Part shown: piece by piece, positions 17,658-28,400 of the stretch
How the letters are laid out: the number at the start of each line of letters is the position of its first letter
Numbering within the stretch: position 1 is the first letter of the stretch
NCBI GenBank assembly: GCA_965660625.1
Contig: CBFIAR010000017.1
Span: forward strand, 18,517 to 82,516
DNA from: Glaciecola sp965660625
GTDB taxonomy: Bacteria > Pseudomonadota > Gammaproteobacteria > Enterobacterales > Alteromonadaceae
Reading direction: 5' to 3'
Length of the DNA: 64,000 nucleotides
The notes under the pieces: generated by a model
The model's database searches: none
Told to the model about the DNA's origin: nothing
Seen by the model: only the letters and a program-made list of their open reading frames with translations
Position numbers and translations under genes: made by a program

Positions 17658-19009
17658 TGTTTGAAATTATTCGAAATATAGGCGCTTTTGTATTGGCATT
17701 GGGAATACTTGTTGCCGTGCACGAATGGGGACATTTTATTGTTGCCCGAAAGTGTGGCGTAAAAGTACTGCGCTTTTCTATCGGTTTTGGTAAGCCTCTC
17801 TACAAGCGCATCACTGCCACAGGTATGGAATTTGTCATCGCGGCTATTCCGTTAGGCGGCTATGTGCGAATGTTAGATGGTAGAGTGGATGATGTTGCTG
17901 AGCAAGACAAGGCAGCCTCATTTAATACGCAGCCGGTATGGAAACGATTCGCTATTGTTGCAGCCGGTCCCGGCATTAATTTTTTATTTGCGATATTGAT
18001 CCTGATGATTGTGGCCATGGTTGGGCAAGATAAAGCAAAACCCATTATTGGCGAGCTTACACCTTCCTCTTATATTGCTGCAACAGGCGTTGAAGTGGGC
18101 GACCAAATTATTAAAATTGATGGGGCTCAAACCAAAACGTGGCAGTCGGTTAATATTGAGTTAATGCGTTTTATTGGTGCTGATACTATTCCACTGACCG
18201 TTGAAAAATCAAATGGACAGACCGTTTCCTATAATATGAAAATGCCAAACTGGCAGTTTGATCCTGAATCGGACGATATGTTTGGTTCAATTGGTTTTCA
18301 ACCATTTAGAACAAAACCTAGCAAAATCATTGCTTTAGTTAGTCAGGGCGGCCCATCGGATCAGGCTGGGCTACAAGAAAATGATGAAATAGTTAAACTA
18401 AATGGAACCTTCATGGCTGAATGGGGACAAATAGTGGACTATGTGGCTGCAAGACCAAACGAAATAGTTGAAGTTGAAGTGTTACGCGACGGCCAATCTG
18501 AAGTCTTCGAAGTAACTTTAGGTGAAAGAGAAACACCTACTGGTACTGCTGGTTTGCTGGGTATTTCATCGCAAGTTGGAGCATACCCAGAGAACTATTA
18601 TTTTCATGATAAGTCGGGTCCTTTCGATGCTTTAGTGAAAGGAACGCAAGAAACATGGCGATTAATGACCTTAACTGTCGAAATGTTAGGCAAATTCATC
18701 AGTGGAGATGTTGCGGTCAAAAATTTGAGTGGCCCTATTTCTATCGCCCAAGGCGCAGGAATGAGTGCAAGTTATGGAATTATTGTATTTTTAGGGTTTT
18801 TAGCATTAATCAGTGTTAATCTTGGCATCGTAAATTTGTTACCATTACCCATGCTTGATGGCGGTCATTTAATGTATTTCACGGCCGAATGGATAACAGG
18901 TAAGCCTGTCCCAGAAGCAGTGCAGGAAATTGGATTTAGGATAGGTGGCGTATTGTTATTCATGTTAATGGCTGTTGCCATTTTTAACGACATCAATCGC
19001 ATCACATAA
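17657..19009 (+). CDS. rseP: Regulator of sigma-E protease, site-2 protease
   Basis: 450 residues, GTG start overlapping the dxr stop by 1 bp. The zinc site HEWGH is near residues 22-26 in the first membrane segment, two PDZ domains occupy the periplasmic centre (about 115-310), and the third metal ligand region NLLPLPMLDGGHL lies near 395. It cleaves the membrane segment of the anti-sigma factor RseA after DegS and so releases sigma-E. Its place just before bamA fits the shared envelope-stress role. Confidence 0.97.
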   Translation: MFEIIRNIGAFVLALGILVAVHEWGHFIVARKCGVKVLRFSIGFGKPLYKRITATGMEFVIAAIPLGGYVRMLDGRVDDVAEQDKAASFNTQPVWKRFAIVAAGPGINFLFAILILMIVAMVGQDKAKPIIGELTPSSYIAATGVEVGDQIIKIDGAQTKTWQSVNIELMRFIGADTIPLTVEKSNGQTVSYNMKMPNWQFDPESDDMFGSIGFQPFRTKPSKIIALVSQGGPSDQAGLQENDEIVKLNGTFMAEWGQIVDYVAARPNEIVEVEVLRDGQSEVFEVTLGERETPTGTAGLLGISSQVGAYPENYYFHDKSGPFDALVKGTQETWRLMTLTVEMLGKFISGDVAVKNLSGPISIAQGAGMSASYGIIVFLGFLALISVNLGIVNLLPLPMLDGGHLMYFTAEWITGKPVPEAVQEIGFRIGGVLLFMLMAVAIFNDINRIT

Positions 19010-19052
19010 TAATAGTTTTATAAAAAAACGTGTTTTGGAAGAATATTAGTAA

Positions 19053-21539
19053 ATGAAGTGTAAACAGTTAGTTCTTATTGCCTTAATGGCATTTACGTCG
19101 TTATCATTTGCACAGAGTAAATCTGAATTTGTGGTAGAAGATATTCGCGTCGTGGGTTTGCAGCGTGTTGCACTAGGTGCGGCACTGACATACCTTCCAG
19201 TGCAAGTAGGTGATGAGTTAAATCCGTTTCGGGTTAGCCAACTTATTCGCTCTTTGTATTCTTCTACACACTTCGAAAAAGTTGAAATATTGCGCGATGG
19301 CAATGTCTTAGTGGTTCGAGTTTCTGAGCGTCCAACCATTAGCAACATTGTTTATGAAGGCAATGATGATATCAAAGACGAACAGCTTCAAGAAAGTTTG
19401 GAAAACTCCAATATCCGCGTTGGCGAGCCACTAGACAGAACCGTGTTAACTTCGATTGAAAATGGTTTGAAAGACTTTTTCTACAGCATCGGTAAATACA
19501 ATGCTGAGGTATCAGCAATCGTAACGCCGTTGCCAAGAAACCGCGTTGACCTTAAGTTTTTATTCGAAGAAGGTGATGCCGCTAAAATCAAACAAATTAA
19601 CATTGTCGGCAACGAAATATTTGATGACGAAACATTGTTTGATGTCATGGAATTGAAATTTGATACACCTTGGTGGGACTTCACGTCTGAAACACGCTAT
19701 CAACAACAGACGCTATCGGGTGATTTAGAAAACCTAACTAGTTATTATAAGGACCGCGGTTACTTACGCTTTACCGTGAGTACAACTCAAGTATCAATGA
19801 CGCCAGAAAAAGACGCTATTTACGTCGGTATGAATGTTGAAGAAGGCGAGCAATACACCATTTCGGAAGTGGAATTAGTAGGAGACTTGCTGGGTTTTGA
19901 GGGCTTTTTAAATCAAGTGTTACCGCTTTCAGCCGGTGAGTTGTATAACCAAGCAACGGTCACCTACACAGAAGAATTTATCAGCAAATACCTCGGTCGA
20001 TTTGGTTATGCTTACCCTACCGTTACCACTATTCCTGATATCAACGATGAAGAGAAAACGGTAAAGCTATCGTTGTCAGTTGATCCTGGTAAGCGCATTT
20101 ATGTTCGCCGAATTAACTTTCAAGGTAACGTGATTACTGCTGATGAAGTATTGCGCCAAAACTTGAGCCAGCTTGAAGGTACATGGTTGTCCGATAGTTT
20201 ATTAGAAAGCTCAAAGGCATCACTGTCTCGTTTAACCTACATGGAAACGGTTGATTTTGAAACCGTACGAGTGCCAGGCCAGGATGATAAAGTAGACATT
20301 GAGTTTAAAGTAAAAGAACAGGCCTCAGGCTCGTTTACCGCGGGTGTCGGCTACGGCGATAACACTAAACTCAGTTTAAATGCGGGTATTCAGCAGGATA
20401 ACTTCCTAGGGACGGGTAAACGTATCGGGCTTAACGTGTCTACTGTGTCATACCAACAGTCAGTTCAGTTAAATTATACTGACCCTTACTTCACCATCGA
20501 TGGTATTAGTTTGGGTGGGAATATAGGTTACAGCAAATTTGATGGTGGTAGCTTCGGTGTTGTCCAATATGACAGTAAGCGTTATCAAATTGGTGCAAAC
20601 ATTGGTTATCCAATCAACGAAGTTAACAGAATCAGTTTTGGCTTAACTTATGCGAATGTTGAACTGTCTAGCGATAATACATCATATGAACAAACTGCTC
20701 GATTCTACGACCAATTTAGAAGTTTAGATAATCCTGATTCATCGATTAAGTATGAAAGCTTCTTGGCTTCAACGAGTTGGACACGCTCAACCTTGAACCG
20801 GGGTTTATTCCCCACCGATGGTTCATCGCAACGTGCATCATTTAGCATAACCACGCCTAATTCCGACGTTAATTACTTCAAATTAATTGCAGACACAAAA
20901 TGGTATTTCGCGTTGAGTCAAAACCAGCGCTGGTCGGTGCTCGCTCGAATGCGTTTAGGATACGGTAACGGCTATGGTAGTAAAAACGGCACAGAACAAA
21001 TATTACCATTTACTGAAAACTTTACTGCGGGCGGTGCAGACACATTGCGCGGCTTTGAAGACAATACGGTAGGCCCGCGCGGCGTTCAGCGTATTTCATC
21101 GCAAATTGGTACTACGCCATTGGGAACGCCCATTTTCGGTAGCCCAGATACTGACCTAGTGGCTGTTTCACCTAGAAGTTTAGGGGGGAATGCGATGGCG
21201 GTAGGTGGTTTAGAATTAATTGTCCCCACGCCATTTGTTGAAACTGAATTTGACAGTTCCGTGCGAACGTCTCTGTTCATTGATGTTGGCAACGTATGGG
21301 ATACCGAGTTCGATTATGACAAATACAAAGACTTGTCTTTCGTTGGTCGATCGGGAGCAGGTCAACCAACCGTCTTAGGCGACTATAGCGATTGGAGTCA
21401 ATTTAGAACATCCGCGGGTGTTTCCGTGCAGTGGATTTCGCCGATGGGACCGTTGGTGTTTAGTTTCTCTAAAGCAATTAACTCACGAGACGGCGATAAC
21501 CCCAAATTCTTTACGTTTAATATTGGCTCAACTTTCTAA
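19053..21539 (+). CDS. bamA: Outer membrane protein assembly factor BamA
   Basis: 828 residues with a signal peptide (1-20, ending SLSFA). Five POTRA domains (about 24-425) open with FVVEDIRVVGLQRV, and a 16-strand Omp85 barrel carries the GADTLRGFEDNTVGPRG region (equivalent to the lid-loop RGF motif). It ends FTFNIGSTF with terminal Phe. It inserts beta-barrel proteins into the outer membrane, including the TonB receptor at the left of this window. It follows rseP and precedes skp as in most gammaproteobacteria. Confidence 0.98.
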   Translation: MKCKQLVLIALMAFTSLSFAQSKSEFVVEDIRVVGLQRVALGAALTYLPVQVGDELNPFRVSQLIRSLYSSTHFEKVEILRDGNVLVVRVSERPTISNIVYEGNDDIKDEQLQESLENSNIRVGEPLDRTVLTSIENGLKDFFYSIGKYNAEVSAIVTPLPRNRVDLKFLFEEGDAAKIKQINIVGNEIFDDETLFDVMELKFDTPWWDFTSETRYQQQTLSGDLENLTSYYKDRGYLRFTVSTTQVSMTPEKDAIYVGMNVEEGEQYTISEVELVGDLLGFEGFLNQVLPLSAGELYNQATVTYTEEFISKYLGRFGYAYPTVTTIPDINDEEKTVKLSLSVDPGKRIYVRRINFQGNVITADEVLRQNLSQLEGTWLSDSLLESSKASLSRLTYMETVDFETVRVPGQDDKVDIEFKVKEQASGSFTAGVGYGDNTKLSLNAGIQQDNFLGTGKRIGLNVSTVSYQQSVQLNYTDPYFTIDGISLGGNIGYSKFDGGSFGVVQYDSKRYQIGANIGYPINEVNRISFGLTYANVELSSDNTSYEQTARFYDQFRSLDNPDSSIKYESFLASTSWTRSTLNRGLFPTDGSSQRASFSITTPNSDVNYFKLIADTKWYFALSQNQRWSVLARMRLGYGNGYGSKNGTEQILPFTENFTAGGADTLRGFEDNTVGPRGVQRISSQIGTTPLGTPIFGSPDTDLVAVSPRSLGGNAMAVGGLELIVPTPFVETEFDSSVRTSLFIDVGNVWDTEFDYDKYKDLSFVGRSGAGQPTVLGDYSDWSQFRTSAGVSVQWISPMGPLVFSFSKAINSRDGDNPKFFTFNIGSTF

Positions 21540-21636
21540 AGCCCATTTAACGTAGTATCATACGAAAATATAAGAACTAACATTGTTGGGTGCCAAAGCA
21601 CCTAATGAAAATCGGAACAGACTAAAGGAGTTTCCA

Positions 21637-22155
21637 TTGAAAACATTTACAAAAACACTTATCGCTGGCGCTATGCTTAGCTCTGCATTATTAAGTACAG
21701 CAGTATATGCCGCAGATCAAAAGATCGGTGTTGTTGATGTGCAAGGTATTACACGTTCTTTGCCACAGTTTGCAGAAATCGCACAAGTTGTGACAGCTGA
21801 ATTCAAAGATCAAATCCAAGAAGTGAATACTCAAAGCGAAGAATACAATTTCTTAATTCAAAAGCTTCAGCGTGAAAGCGCAACAATGAGTGCCGATGAG
21901 AAAAATAAATTAGAAGAGCAAATTATTGCTCTGCAAAAAGTACTTCAAGAAAAAACCGGCCCATTGCAGCAAAACATGCAACGCCGTGAGCAAGAAGAAC
22001 AAAGAAAAATACTTGGACTCGTTATGCAAGCTGTTGAGAAAATCGCTGCTGACGACAAGTATGATATGGTGTTGAACAGAAGCACTACGCCGTTCGCAAA
22101 ACCTGAATTTGACATATCACAGAAAGTATTAGAGCAAGTAACAAAAGCTCAGTAA
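21637..22155 (+). CDS. skp: Periplasmic chaperone Skp/OmpH
   Basis: From TTG 21637 the protein is 172 residues: signal peptide MKTFTKTLIAGAMLSSALL through VYA, then ADQKIGVVDVQGI, the conserved OmpH start, and a long charged helical hairpin (about 50-135). The start is chosen because AAAGGAG lies 6 nt upstream and the signal peptide begins there; an in-frame extension to 21583 has no such support. Skp carries unfolded outer membrane proteins to BAM. In E. coli lpxD is next; here a hairpin terminator and fabZ follow. Confidence 0.93.
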   Translation: MKTFTKTLIAGAMLSSALLSTAVYAADQKIGVVDVQGITRSLPQFAEIAQVVTAEFKDQIQEVNTQSEEYNFLIQKLQRESATMSADEKNKLEEQIIALQKVLQEKTGPLQQNMQRREQEEQRKILGLVMQAVEKIAADDKYDMVLNRSTTPFAKPEFDISQKVLEQVTKAQ

Positions 22156-22216
22156 TACAACATTTAGCTCGCCAGTCGATAGTACCGATTGGAATATTAG
22201 CAATTCTGGCGAATAT

Positions 22217-22250
22217 CAGGCCAACCAATCGGTTGGTCTGATTTGTTTTT
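22217..22250 (+). terminator. Probable terminator after skp
   Basis: CAG-gCCAACC-AATC-GGTTGGt-CTG (22217-22240) followed by ATTTGTTTTT. It would separate bamA-skp from the fabZ unit. Confidence 0.6.
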
Positions 22251-22352
22251 GCTCCTCAAAAGCGTATCTTATGCACCCAATTTGCAGAGCAAGAATAATA
22301 GAGTTAATGGTCAAGGGGTAATGCCCCCGTTTATGGCCGCATAGGAGATATT

Positions 22353-22799
22353 TTGGCAGACTCACAAAAAACTATCGATATTAAAGAAATCATGGAATTA
22401 CTGCCTCATCGGTATCCATTTTTATTAATTGACCGCGTCACAGATTACGAGCTTGGTAAGTCAATTAAAGGGTATAAAAATATAAGCTTTAACGAACCTT
22501 GTTTTACCGGCCACTTCCCAGGACAACCTATCTTTCCCGGAGTACTTATCCTAGAAGGTTTAGCCCAGGCAGCGGGTGTGTTAGGTTTTAAAACGATGGG
22601 TAGCAGCGACCAACTTTATCTTTACGCAGGTATCGACAAAGCGCGTTTCAAGCGCCCATGCGTACCGGGTGATAAGCTGGAATATTCAGTTGAGCTGATT
22701 AAGGAGCGCCGCGGTATATGGAAGTTTTCTGGCGTCGCATCGGTTGATGGTGCAGAAGTGTGCACATCTGAATTTATGTGTGCAATGAGAGATATGTAA
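22353..22799 (+). CDS. fabZ: 3-hydroxyacyl-[acyl-carrier-protein] dehydratase FabZ
   Basis: 148 residues of the hotdog fold. The catalytic His is in LLPHRYPFLLIDRV, the catalytic Glu in FPGQPIFPGVLILEGLAQAAG. It dehydrates 3-hydroxyacyl-ACP in fatty acid elongation and competes with LpxA for the same hydroxyacyl-ACP. The start is TTG with ATAGGAGATA upstream. It is followed at 1 bp by lpxA. Confidence 0.97.
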   Translation: MADSQKTIDIKEIMELLPHRYPFLLIDRVTDYELGKSIKGYKNISFNEPCFTGHFPGQPIFPGVLILEGLAQAAGVLGFKTMGSSDQLYLYAGIDKARFKRPCVPGDKLEYSVELIKERRGIWKFSGVASVDGAEVCTSEFMCAMRDM

Positions 22800-22800
22800 T

Positions 22801-23571
22801 ATGATCCATTCTTCATCGATAATAGCGGAATCAGCTAGCATTGGTAAAAATGTTCAAATTGGCCCATTTTGTATTATTGGAGATAACGTCAATATTGGTG
22901 ATAATTGCATATTGACGTCTCACGTAGTTATTAAGGGACATTCAAAAATTGGCAAAAACAACGTGTTTTTTCAATTTTGTTCCATCGGTGAAGACTGTCA
23001 GGATAAAAAATATGCGGGTGAAACAACGTATCTTGAAATTGGCGATAACAACGTCTTTCGAGAATCCTGCACCATTCACCGTGGCACGACCCAAGACCAA
23101 GGGCTCACTCAAATTGGAAGCCGCAATTTATTCATGGTGAATACGCATGTTGCGCACGATTGCATGTTTGGTGATGACAATATATTTGCAAACAATTGCA
23201 CTATTGCAGGTCATGTTCATGTTGGAAATCAAGTGATATTAGGTGGCATGACGGCGGTGCATCAATTTTGCCACATTGGTTCACACTCTTTTACTGGTGG
23301 CGGTGCTATTGTATTGAAAGATATCCCTCCTTACGTCATGGTGAGTGGCATTAAACATATTCCACAAGGCATTAACAGTGAAGGTTTAAAACGTCGCGGG
23401 TTTACGTCAAGCGCGATAATGGCAATAAAACGTGCTTACAAAGTGATTTATCGGAACGGGAATACAACAGATCAAGCGCTGCTATTATTGAATGAAATGG
23501 CAGAAAAAGAATCTGATGTTAAAATCTTGGCCGATTTTATTGCTTCGTCTAAACGTGGCATCATTCGATAA
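22801..23571 (+). CDS. lpxA: UDP-N-acetylglucosamine O-acyltransferase
   Basis: 256 residues with a left-handed beta-helix of hexapeptide repeats (about 5-185) and a helical C-terminal domain. It adds a 3-hydroxyacyl chain to UDP-GlcNAc, the first lipid A step. The catalytic His region reads NTHVAHDCMFGDDN, and the segment around GGMTAVHQFCHIG is typical. The ATG lies directly after the fabZ stop. Confidence 0.97.
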   Translation: MIHSSSIIAESASIGKNVQIGPFCIIGDNVNIGDNCILTSHVVIKGHSKIGKNNVFFQFCSIGEDCQDKKYAGETTYLEIGDNNVFRESCTIHRGTTQDQGLTQIGSRNLFMVNTHVAHDCMFGDDNIFANNCTIAGHVHVGNQVILGGMTAVHQFCHIGSHSFTGGGAIVLKDIPPYVMVSGIKHIPQGINSEGLKRRGFTSSAIMAIKRAYKVIYRNGNTTDQALLLLNEMAEKESDVKILADFIASSKRGIIR

Positions 23572-23576
23572 ATCGA

Positions 23577-24746
23577 ATGATGATAACTAAATTGCCGAAA
23601 GATAACAAAACGCTTCGTATCGGTATTGTCGCTGGTGAGGCTTCTGGCGATGTTCTTGCCGCTGGTTTCGTTGCTGTTTTAAAAGACCAGTACCCGAACG
23701 CCGTTTTTGAGGGTATTGGCGGCAGGCATCTCACTGCTCTCGGGCTGACTTCTTTGTTTGACATGGAAGAGTTATCGGTGATGGGGTTGCTTGAAGTACT
23801 TAAGCACCTGCCGCGTCTGCTGCATATTCGTAAAGCCGTGGTACAACACTTTCTTGATAATCCCCCGGATATTTTCATTGGTGTTGACGCCCCTGACTTT
23901 AATCTGGCTGTTGAAGCCAAATTGAAAGCAGCTGGTGTTAAAACGGTGCATTACGTTAGCCCAACGGTATGGGCATGGCGCGAATCGCGTATTCATAAAA
24001 TTGCAAAAGCGACCAACTTGGTCTTGGGCATTTTCCCGTTTGAAGCGGATATCTATGCCAAATATAAGGTGGCGTATCACTATGTTGGTCACACCATGGC
24101 GGATAGCATTCCATTAGTGCCAAATCAACAAGAAAAAAGACAGCTGTTTGCATTGGACAGTAACGACACGGTATTGGCTTTACTGCCGGGCAGTCGAGCG
24201 CGTGAAGTGGATACTTTGTTGCCGGATTTTATAAAAACCGCCGAATTATTGACACTCAGCTTACCCCAGTTAAAAGTGATTATTCCTGCTGCAAATAATG
24301 TAAGGGAAAATCAAATAAAGCAGTGGCTAAAAACACTCAATCCGACAGCCAATGTGATGGTAACGCAGTTATCTGCACGTGACGTTATGATTGCGTCTAA
24401 TGCTGTTTTATTGGCTTCAGGCACCGCAACACTCGAAGCGATGCTATGCAAAAAGCCCATGGTTGTGGGCTACAAAATGTCGAAAATGACACATATGATT
24501 ATGCAGCGTTTGTATAAACCTGCGTATTTTTCATTGCCCAATATTTTAGCTGACGAAGCACTGGTGCCGGAGTTGTTGCAGGACGATGTCAATCCACAAA
24601 ATATGGCTGATAAATTAAGACCAATGCTAGAGGGTGAGCCACACGCATTAATATCGCGTTTCACGCAATTGCATAAAACCTTGCAGCTAAACGCGGATGA
24701 ACAGGCTGCTAAAGCGATTCAAGGCTTGTTGCCTAATTGCTCATGA
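23577..24746 (+). CDS. lpxB: Lipid A disaccharide synthase
   Basis: 389 residues, GT19 family. It joins UDP-diacylglucosamine and lipid X at the inner membrane. Motifs are RIGIVAGEASGDVLAAG near the N-terminus, VHYVSPTVWAWRESR in the middle and LLPGSRAREV in the second Rossmann domain. It overlaps no neighbour but lies 5 bp after lpxA in the same unit. Confidence 0.97.
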   Translation: MMITKLPKDNKTLRIGIVAGEASGDVLAAGFVAVLKDQYPNAVFEGIGGRHLTALGLTSLFDMEELSVMGLLEVLKHLPRLLHIRKAVVQHFLDNPPDIFIGVDAPDFNLAVEAKLKAAGVKTVHYVSPTVWAWRESRIHKIAKATNLVLGIFPFEADIYAKYKVAYHYVGHTMADSIPLVPNQQEKRQLFALDSNDTVLALLPGSRAREVDTLLPDFIKTAELLTLSLPQLKVIIPAANNVRENQIKQWLKTLNPTANVMVTQLSARDVMIASNAVLLASGTATLEAMLCKKPMVVGYKMSKMTHMIMQRLYKPAYFSLPNILADEALVPELLQDDVNPQNMADKLRPMLEGEPHALISRFTQLHKTLQLNADEQAAKAIQGLLPNCS

Positions 24747-24770
24747 GTTAATCATTATGTCAATCTTACT

Positions 24771-25415
24771 ATGAATAAGAATACCTCATTAGACGCTGTT
24801 AAAGCCGCAATACACTCTTTCTCACTTGTTGCCGGTGTGGATGAAGTTGGTCGCGGACCATTGGTTGGTGATGTTGTTACTGCGGCGGTCATACTCGATC
24901 CTAAAAAACCGATAGTAGGTTTAGCTGACTCAAAGAAGTTATCAGAAAAAAAACGCAACGAATTAGCAGTACTGATAAAGCAAAACGCGTTATCATGGAA
25001 TATAGGTCGTGCTAATGTCTTGGAAATTGATCAACTCAATATACTGCATGCCACCATGCTAGCGATGCAACGTGCGGTTACTGGCTTGCATATTCAACCC
25101 GAGCATGTGTTAGTCGATGGAAATCGTTGTCCTGCTTGGTCATACAGTAGTCAAGCTGTGGTTAAGGGAGATGCCTTATTCCCACAAATTTCGGCAGCGT
25201 CTATTATCGCCAAAGTGACTCGGGATGATGAAATGGTAACGCTCCACAGGCAGTATCCACATTATGGATTTGCGGCACATAAGGGGTATCCGACTAAAGC
25301 GCACCTAGCAGCATTACAAGAGCATGGCCCACTGTCATGTTATCGTCAAAGTTTTAAGCCTGTACAGAGCGTGTTAGCTTTGTGGCAAGGCGAGTTACAG
25401 GATGAGGTAAAATAA
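24771..25415 (+). CDS. rnhB: Ribonuclease HII
   Basis: 214 residues. The first two catalytic acids lie in VAGVDEVGRGPLVGDVV, the DEXGRG motif of RNase HII; further conserved segments are ADSKKLSEKKR, the VDGNR Asp and SIIAKVTRDDEM. It removes single ribonucleotides and RNA from DNA. It ends one base before the dnaE GTG, so it is co-transcribed with the replicative polymerase gene. Confidence 0.97.
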   Translation: MNKNTSLDAVKAAIHSFSLVAGVDEVGRGPLVGDVVTAAVILDPKKPIVGLADSKKLSEKKRNELAVLIKQNALSWNIGRANVLEIDQLNILHATMLAMQRAVTGLHIQPEHVLVDGNRCPAWSYSSQAVVKGDALFPQISAASIIAKVTRDDEMVTLHRQYPHYGFAAHKGYPTKAHLAALQEHGPLSCYRQSFKPVQSVLALWQGELQDEVK

Positions 25416-28400
25416 GTGTCAGCCAATTTTGTACACTTACGAGTGCATAGCGATTACTCAATGCAAGACGGCTTGAACAAAGTAAAGCCAATTCTAGCAA
25501 AAACAAAATCCATGAATATGCCGGCAATAGCGATCACCGACCTCATGAATATGTGTGGCTTGGTGAAGTTCTATTCCGAAGCCTTTAATATTGGTGTGAA
25601 ACCCATTATCGGTTGTGATATCTGGTTATTGTCACCGCATTTTCCGAACGAAATAACACGCTTAACCTTACTAGCTAAAAATAGTAAAGGTTATAAAAAT
25701 ATCACCGAAATTATTTCCAAAGCCTACCGACAAGGGCATGTTCAGCATAAGGTTGTCGTGCGCCAAGAATGGCTGGCTGACTATGCAGAGGGCGTCATTG
25801 TTTTATCTGGCGCGTTAGCGGGTGATTTAGGTATTGCATTAACCAAAAATAATCCTGATATTGCAAATAATATCACTGCATTTTTTCAACAATACTTTCA
25901 TGATCACTTTTACGTGGAGCTGCTTCGCACGGGCCGTGACGGCGAAGAGGATTATATTCATCGCGCGGTTGAATGGGCGGCGCAAAACGGCTTACCAGTT
26001 GTGGCAACGAACGAAGTGTGTTTCATTGACAAAGTAGGCTATGAACCGCACGAAGTGCGAGTGTGCATTAGTGAAGGTTATACGCTAGACGATAAAAGAC
26101 GCCCAAAGAAGCACAGCGAGCAACAATATTTGCGCAGTGCTGAAGAAATGATTGAACTGTTCAAAGATGTCCCCTCTGCAATCGAAAACACCATTGAAAT
26201 TGCTAAACGCTGCAATGCGGAACTAACGCTTGGTGAGTATTTCTTACCGCAGTTTCCAACCGGTGACATGAGCACAGAAGATTTCTTGGTAAAAGTCTCT
26301 GAAGAAGGCTTAGAGCGTCGTTTAATTAAGCTATTTGCGGATGAAGCAGAGCGTAAAGAAAAACGCGGTGAGTATGACGAGCGTTTGGCAATAGAGCTCA
26401 AAGTGATTAACCAAATGGGTTTCCCTGGTTACTTCTTGATCGTCATGGAATTTATTCAATGGTCAAAGGATAATAACATTCCGGTTGGTCCTGGACGTGG
26501 TTCTGGTGCAGGCTCACTGGTGGCTTACGCATTGGATATTACCGATCTTGACCCGCTAGAATTTGATTTACTTTTCGAGCGTTTCTTGAATCCAGAACGG
26601 GTATCAATGCCCGACTTTGACATCGATTTTTGCATGGATCGCCGCGACGAAGTTATCGACCATGTTGCCGACATTTACGGTCGCGATGCGGTATCACAAA
26701 TCATTACTTTCGGGACAATGGCGGCGAAAGCCGTTATACGCGATGTGGGCCGAGTATTAGGTCATCCTTACGGTTTTGTCGACCGCATTTCAAAGTTGAT
26801 TCCCATGGACCCGGGCATGACACTGGAAAAGGCATTTGCGGTAGAACCTCGTTTACCCGAGCTTTATGACCAAGACGAAGACGTAAAAGATCTTATCGAT
26901 ACCGCGCGTATTTTAGAAGGCGTTACTCGAAATGCAGGTAAACATGCGGGCGGTGTTGTTATATCACCGACGACTATTACCGATTTCTCGCCTCTGTATT
27001 GCGATGATACGGGCTCAAACCCGGTTACTCAATTTGATAAGAACGACGTTGAAACCGCAGGTTTAGTTAAGTTCGACTTCTTAGGTTTACGCACACTGAC
27101 GATTATTCAGTGGGCTATTGACATGGTCAAAGACGTGCAGGGTATCGATATCGATATTACCCAAATTCCGTTAGAAGACCCCAAATGCTTTAGCGTGCTG
27201 CAGAAAGCCGAAACAACGGCGGTGTTCCAACTAGAATCTCGCGGCATGAAAGACTTAATTAACCGACTGAAGCCCGACTGTTTCGAAGATATTATCGCAC
27301 TCGTTGCCTTATTTAGACCGGGTCCGCTGCAATCAGGCATGGTGGATAACTTTATTGATAGAAAGCATGGTCGTGAAGCTATTTCGTACCCTGATGCTGA
27401 ATATCAACATGAATGTTTACAAGAAATTCTCGAACCCACCTACGGTATTATCCTTTATCAAGAACAAGTTATGCAGATTGCGCAGGTGATGTCGGGGTAT
27501 TCGCTTGGCGGCGCTGACTTGTTGCGCCGTGCAATGGGTAAGAAAAATGCGCAAGAAATGGCGAAACAACGGGCTTCATTTGAGCAAGGAGCCGCTGATA
27601 ACAACATTGATCCTGAGTTATCGATAAAGATATTTGACTTGGTTGAAAAATTTGCCGGTTATGGTTTTAACAAATCGCACTCTGCCGCCTATGCCTTGGT
27701 GTCATATCAAACGCTATGGCTAAAAACCCATTACCCAGCCGAATTTATGGCTGCGGTGATGTCAGCGGATATGGATAATACGGATAAAATTGTGACATTG
27801 GTTGATGAGTGTGGCCACATGAATATCGATATTCTGCCGCCGGATCTTAATGCCGGTGAATACAAGTTTACGGTAAATGGCGATGGCCAAATTGTGTACG
27901 GCATTGGCGCGATTAAAGGCGTAGGTGAAGGTCCTGTTGAAGCGATTATTGAAGCGCGTGAACAGCAAGGTAAATTTAGGGACCTATTCGATTTTTGTGC
28001 CAAGGTTGACGTTAAAAGAGTGAACAAGCGCGTGCTTGAAAAATTAGTCCTCAGTGGTGCTATGGACAATCTAGGTCCACATCGAGCGGCCTTAATGGCG
28101 ACCATCAAAGACGCACTCAATGCAGCCAGCCAGCATGCAAAAGCGGAGCTTGCAGGTCAAGCCGATTTGTTTGGCGTGCAGATAGAATCTGAAGAAGACA
28201 TCAGCAGCGTATTCGCAAAAGTGCCTAAATGGTCAGAGAAAGTGTGGTTGGATGGCGAAAAAGAAACCTTGGGGCTATATTTAACGGGTCATCCCATTAA
28301 TCAATATTTGAAAGAAATTAAGCAATATACTGATGGGCGTTTAGCCGATCTCACACCAACTAATCGTGATCAGTTTATCAGTACCGTAGGACTCGTGATT

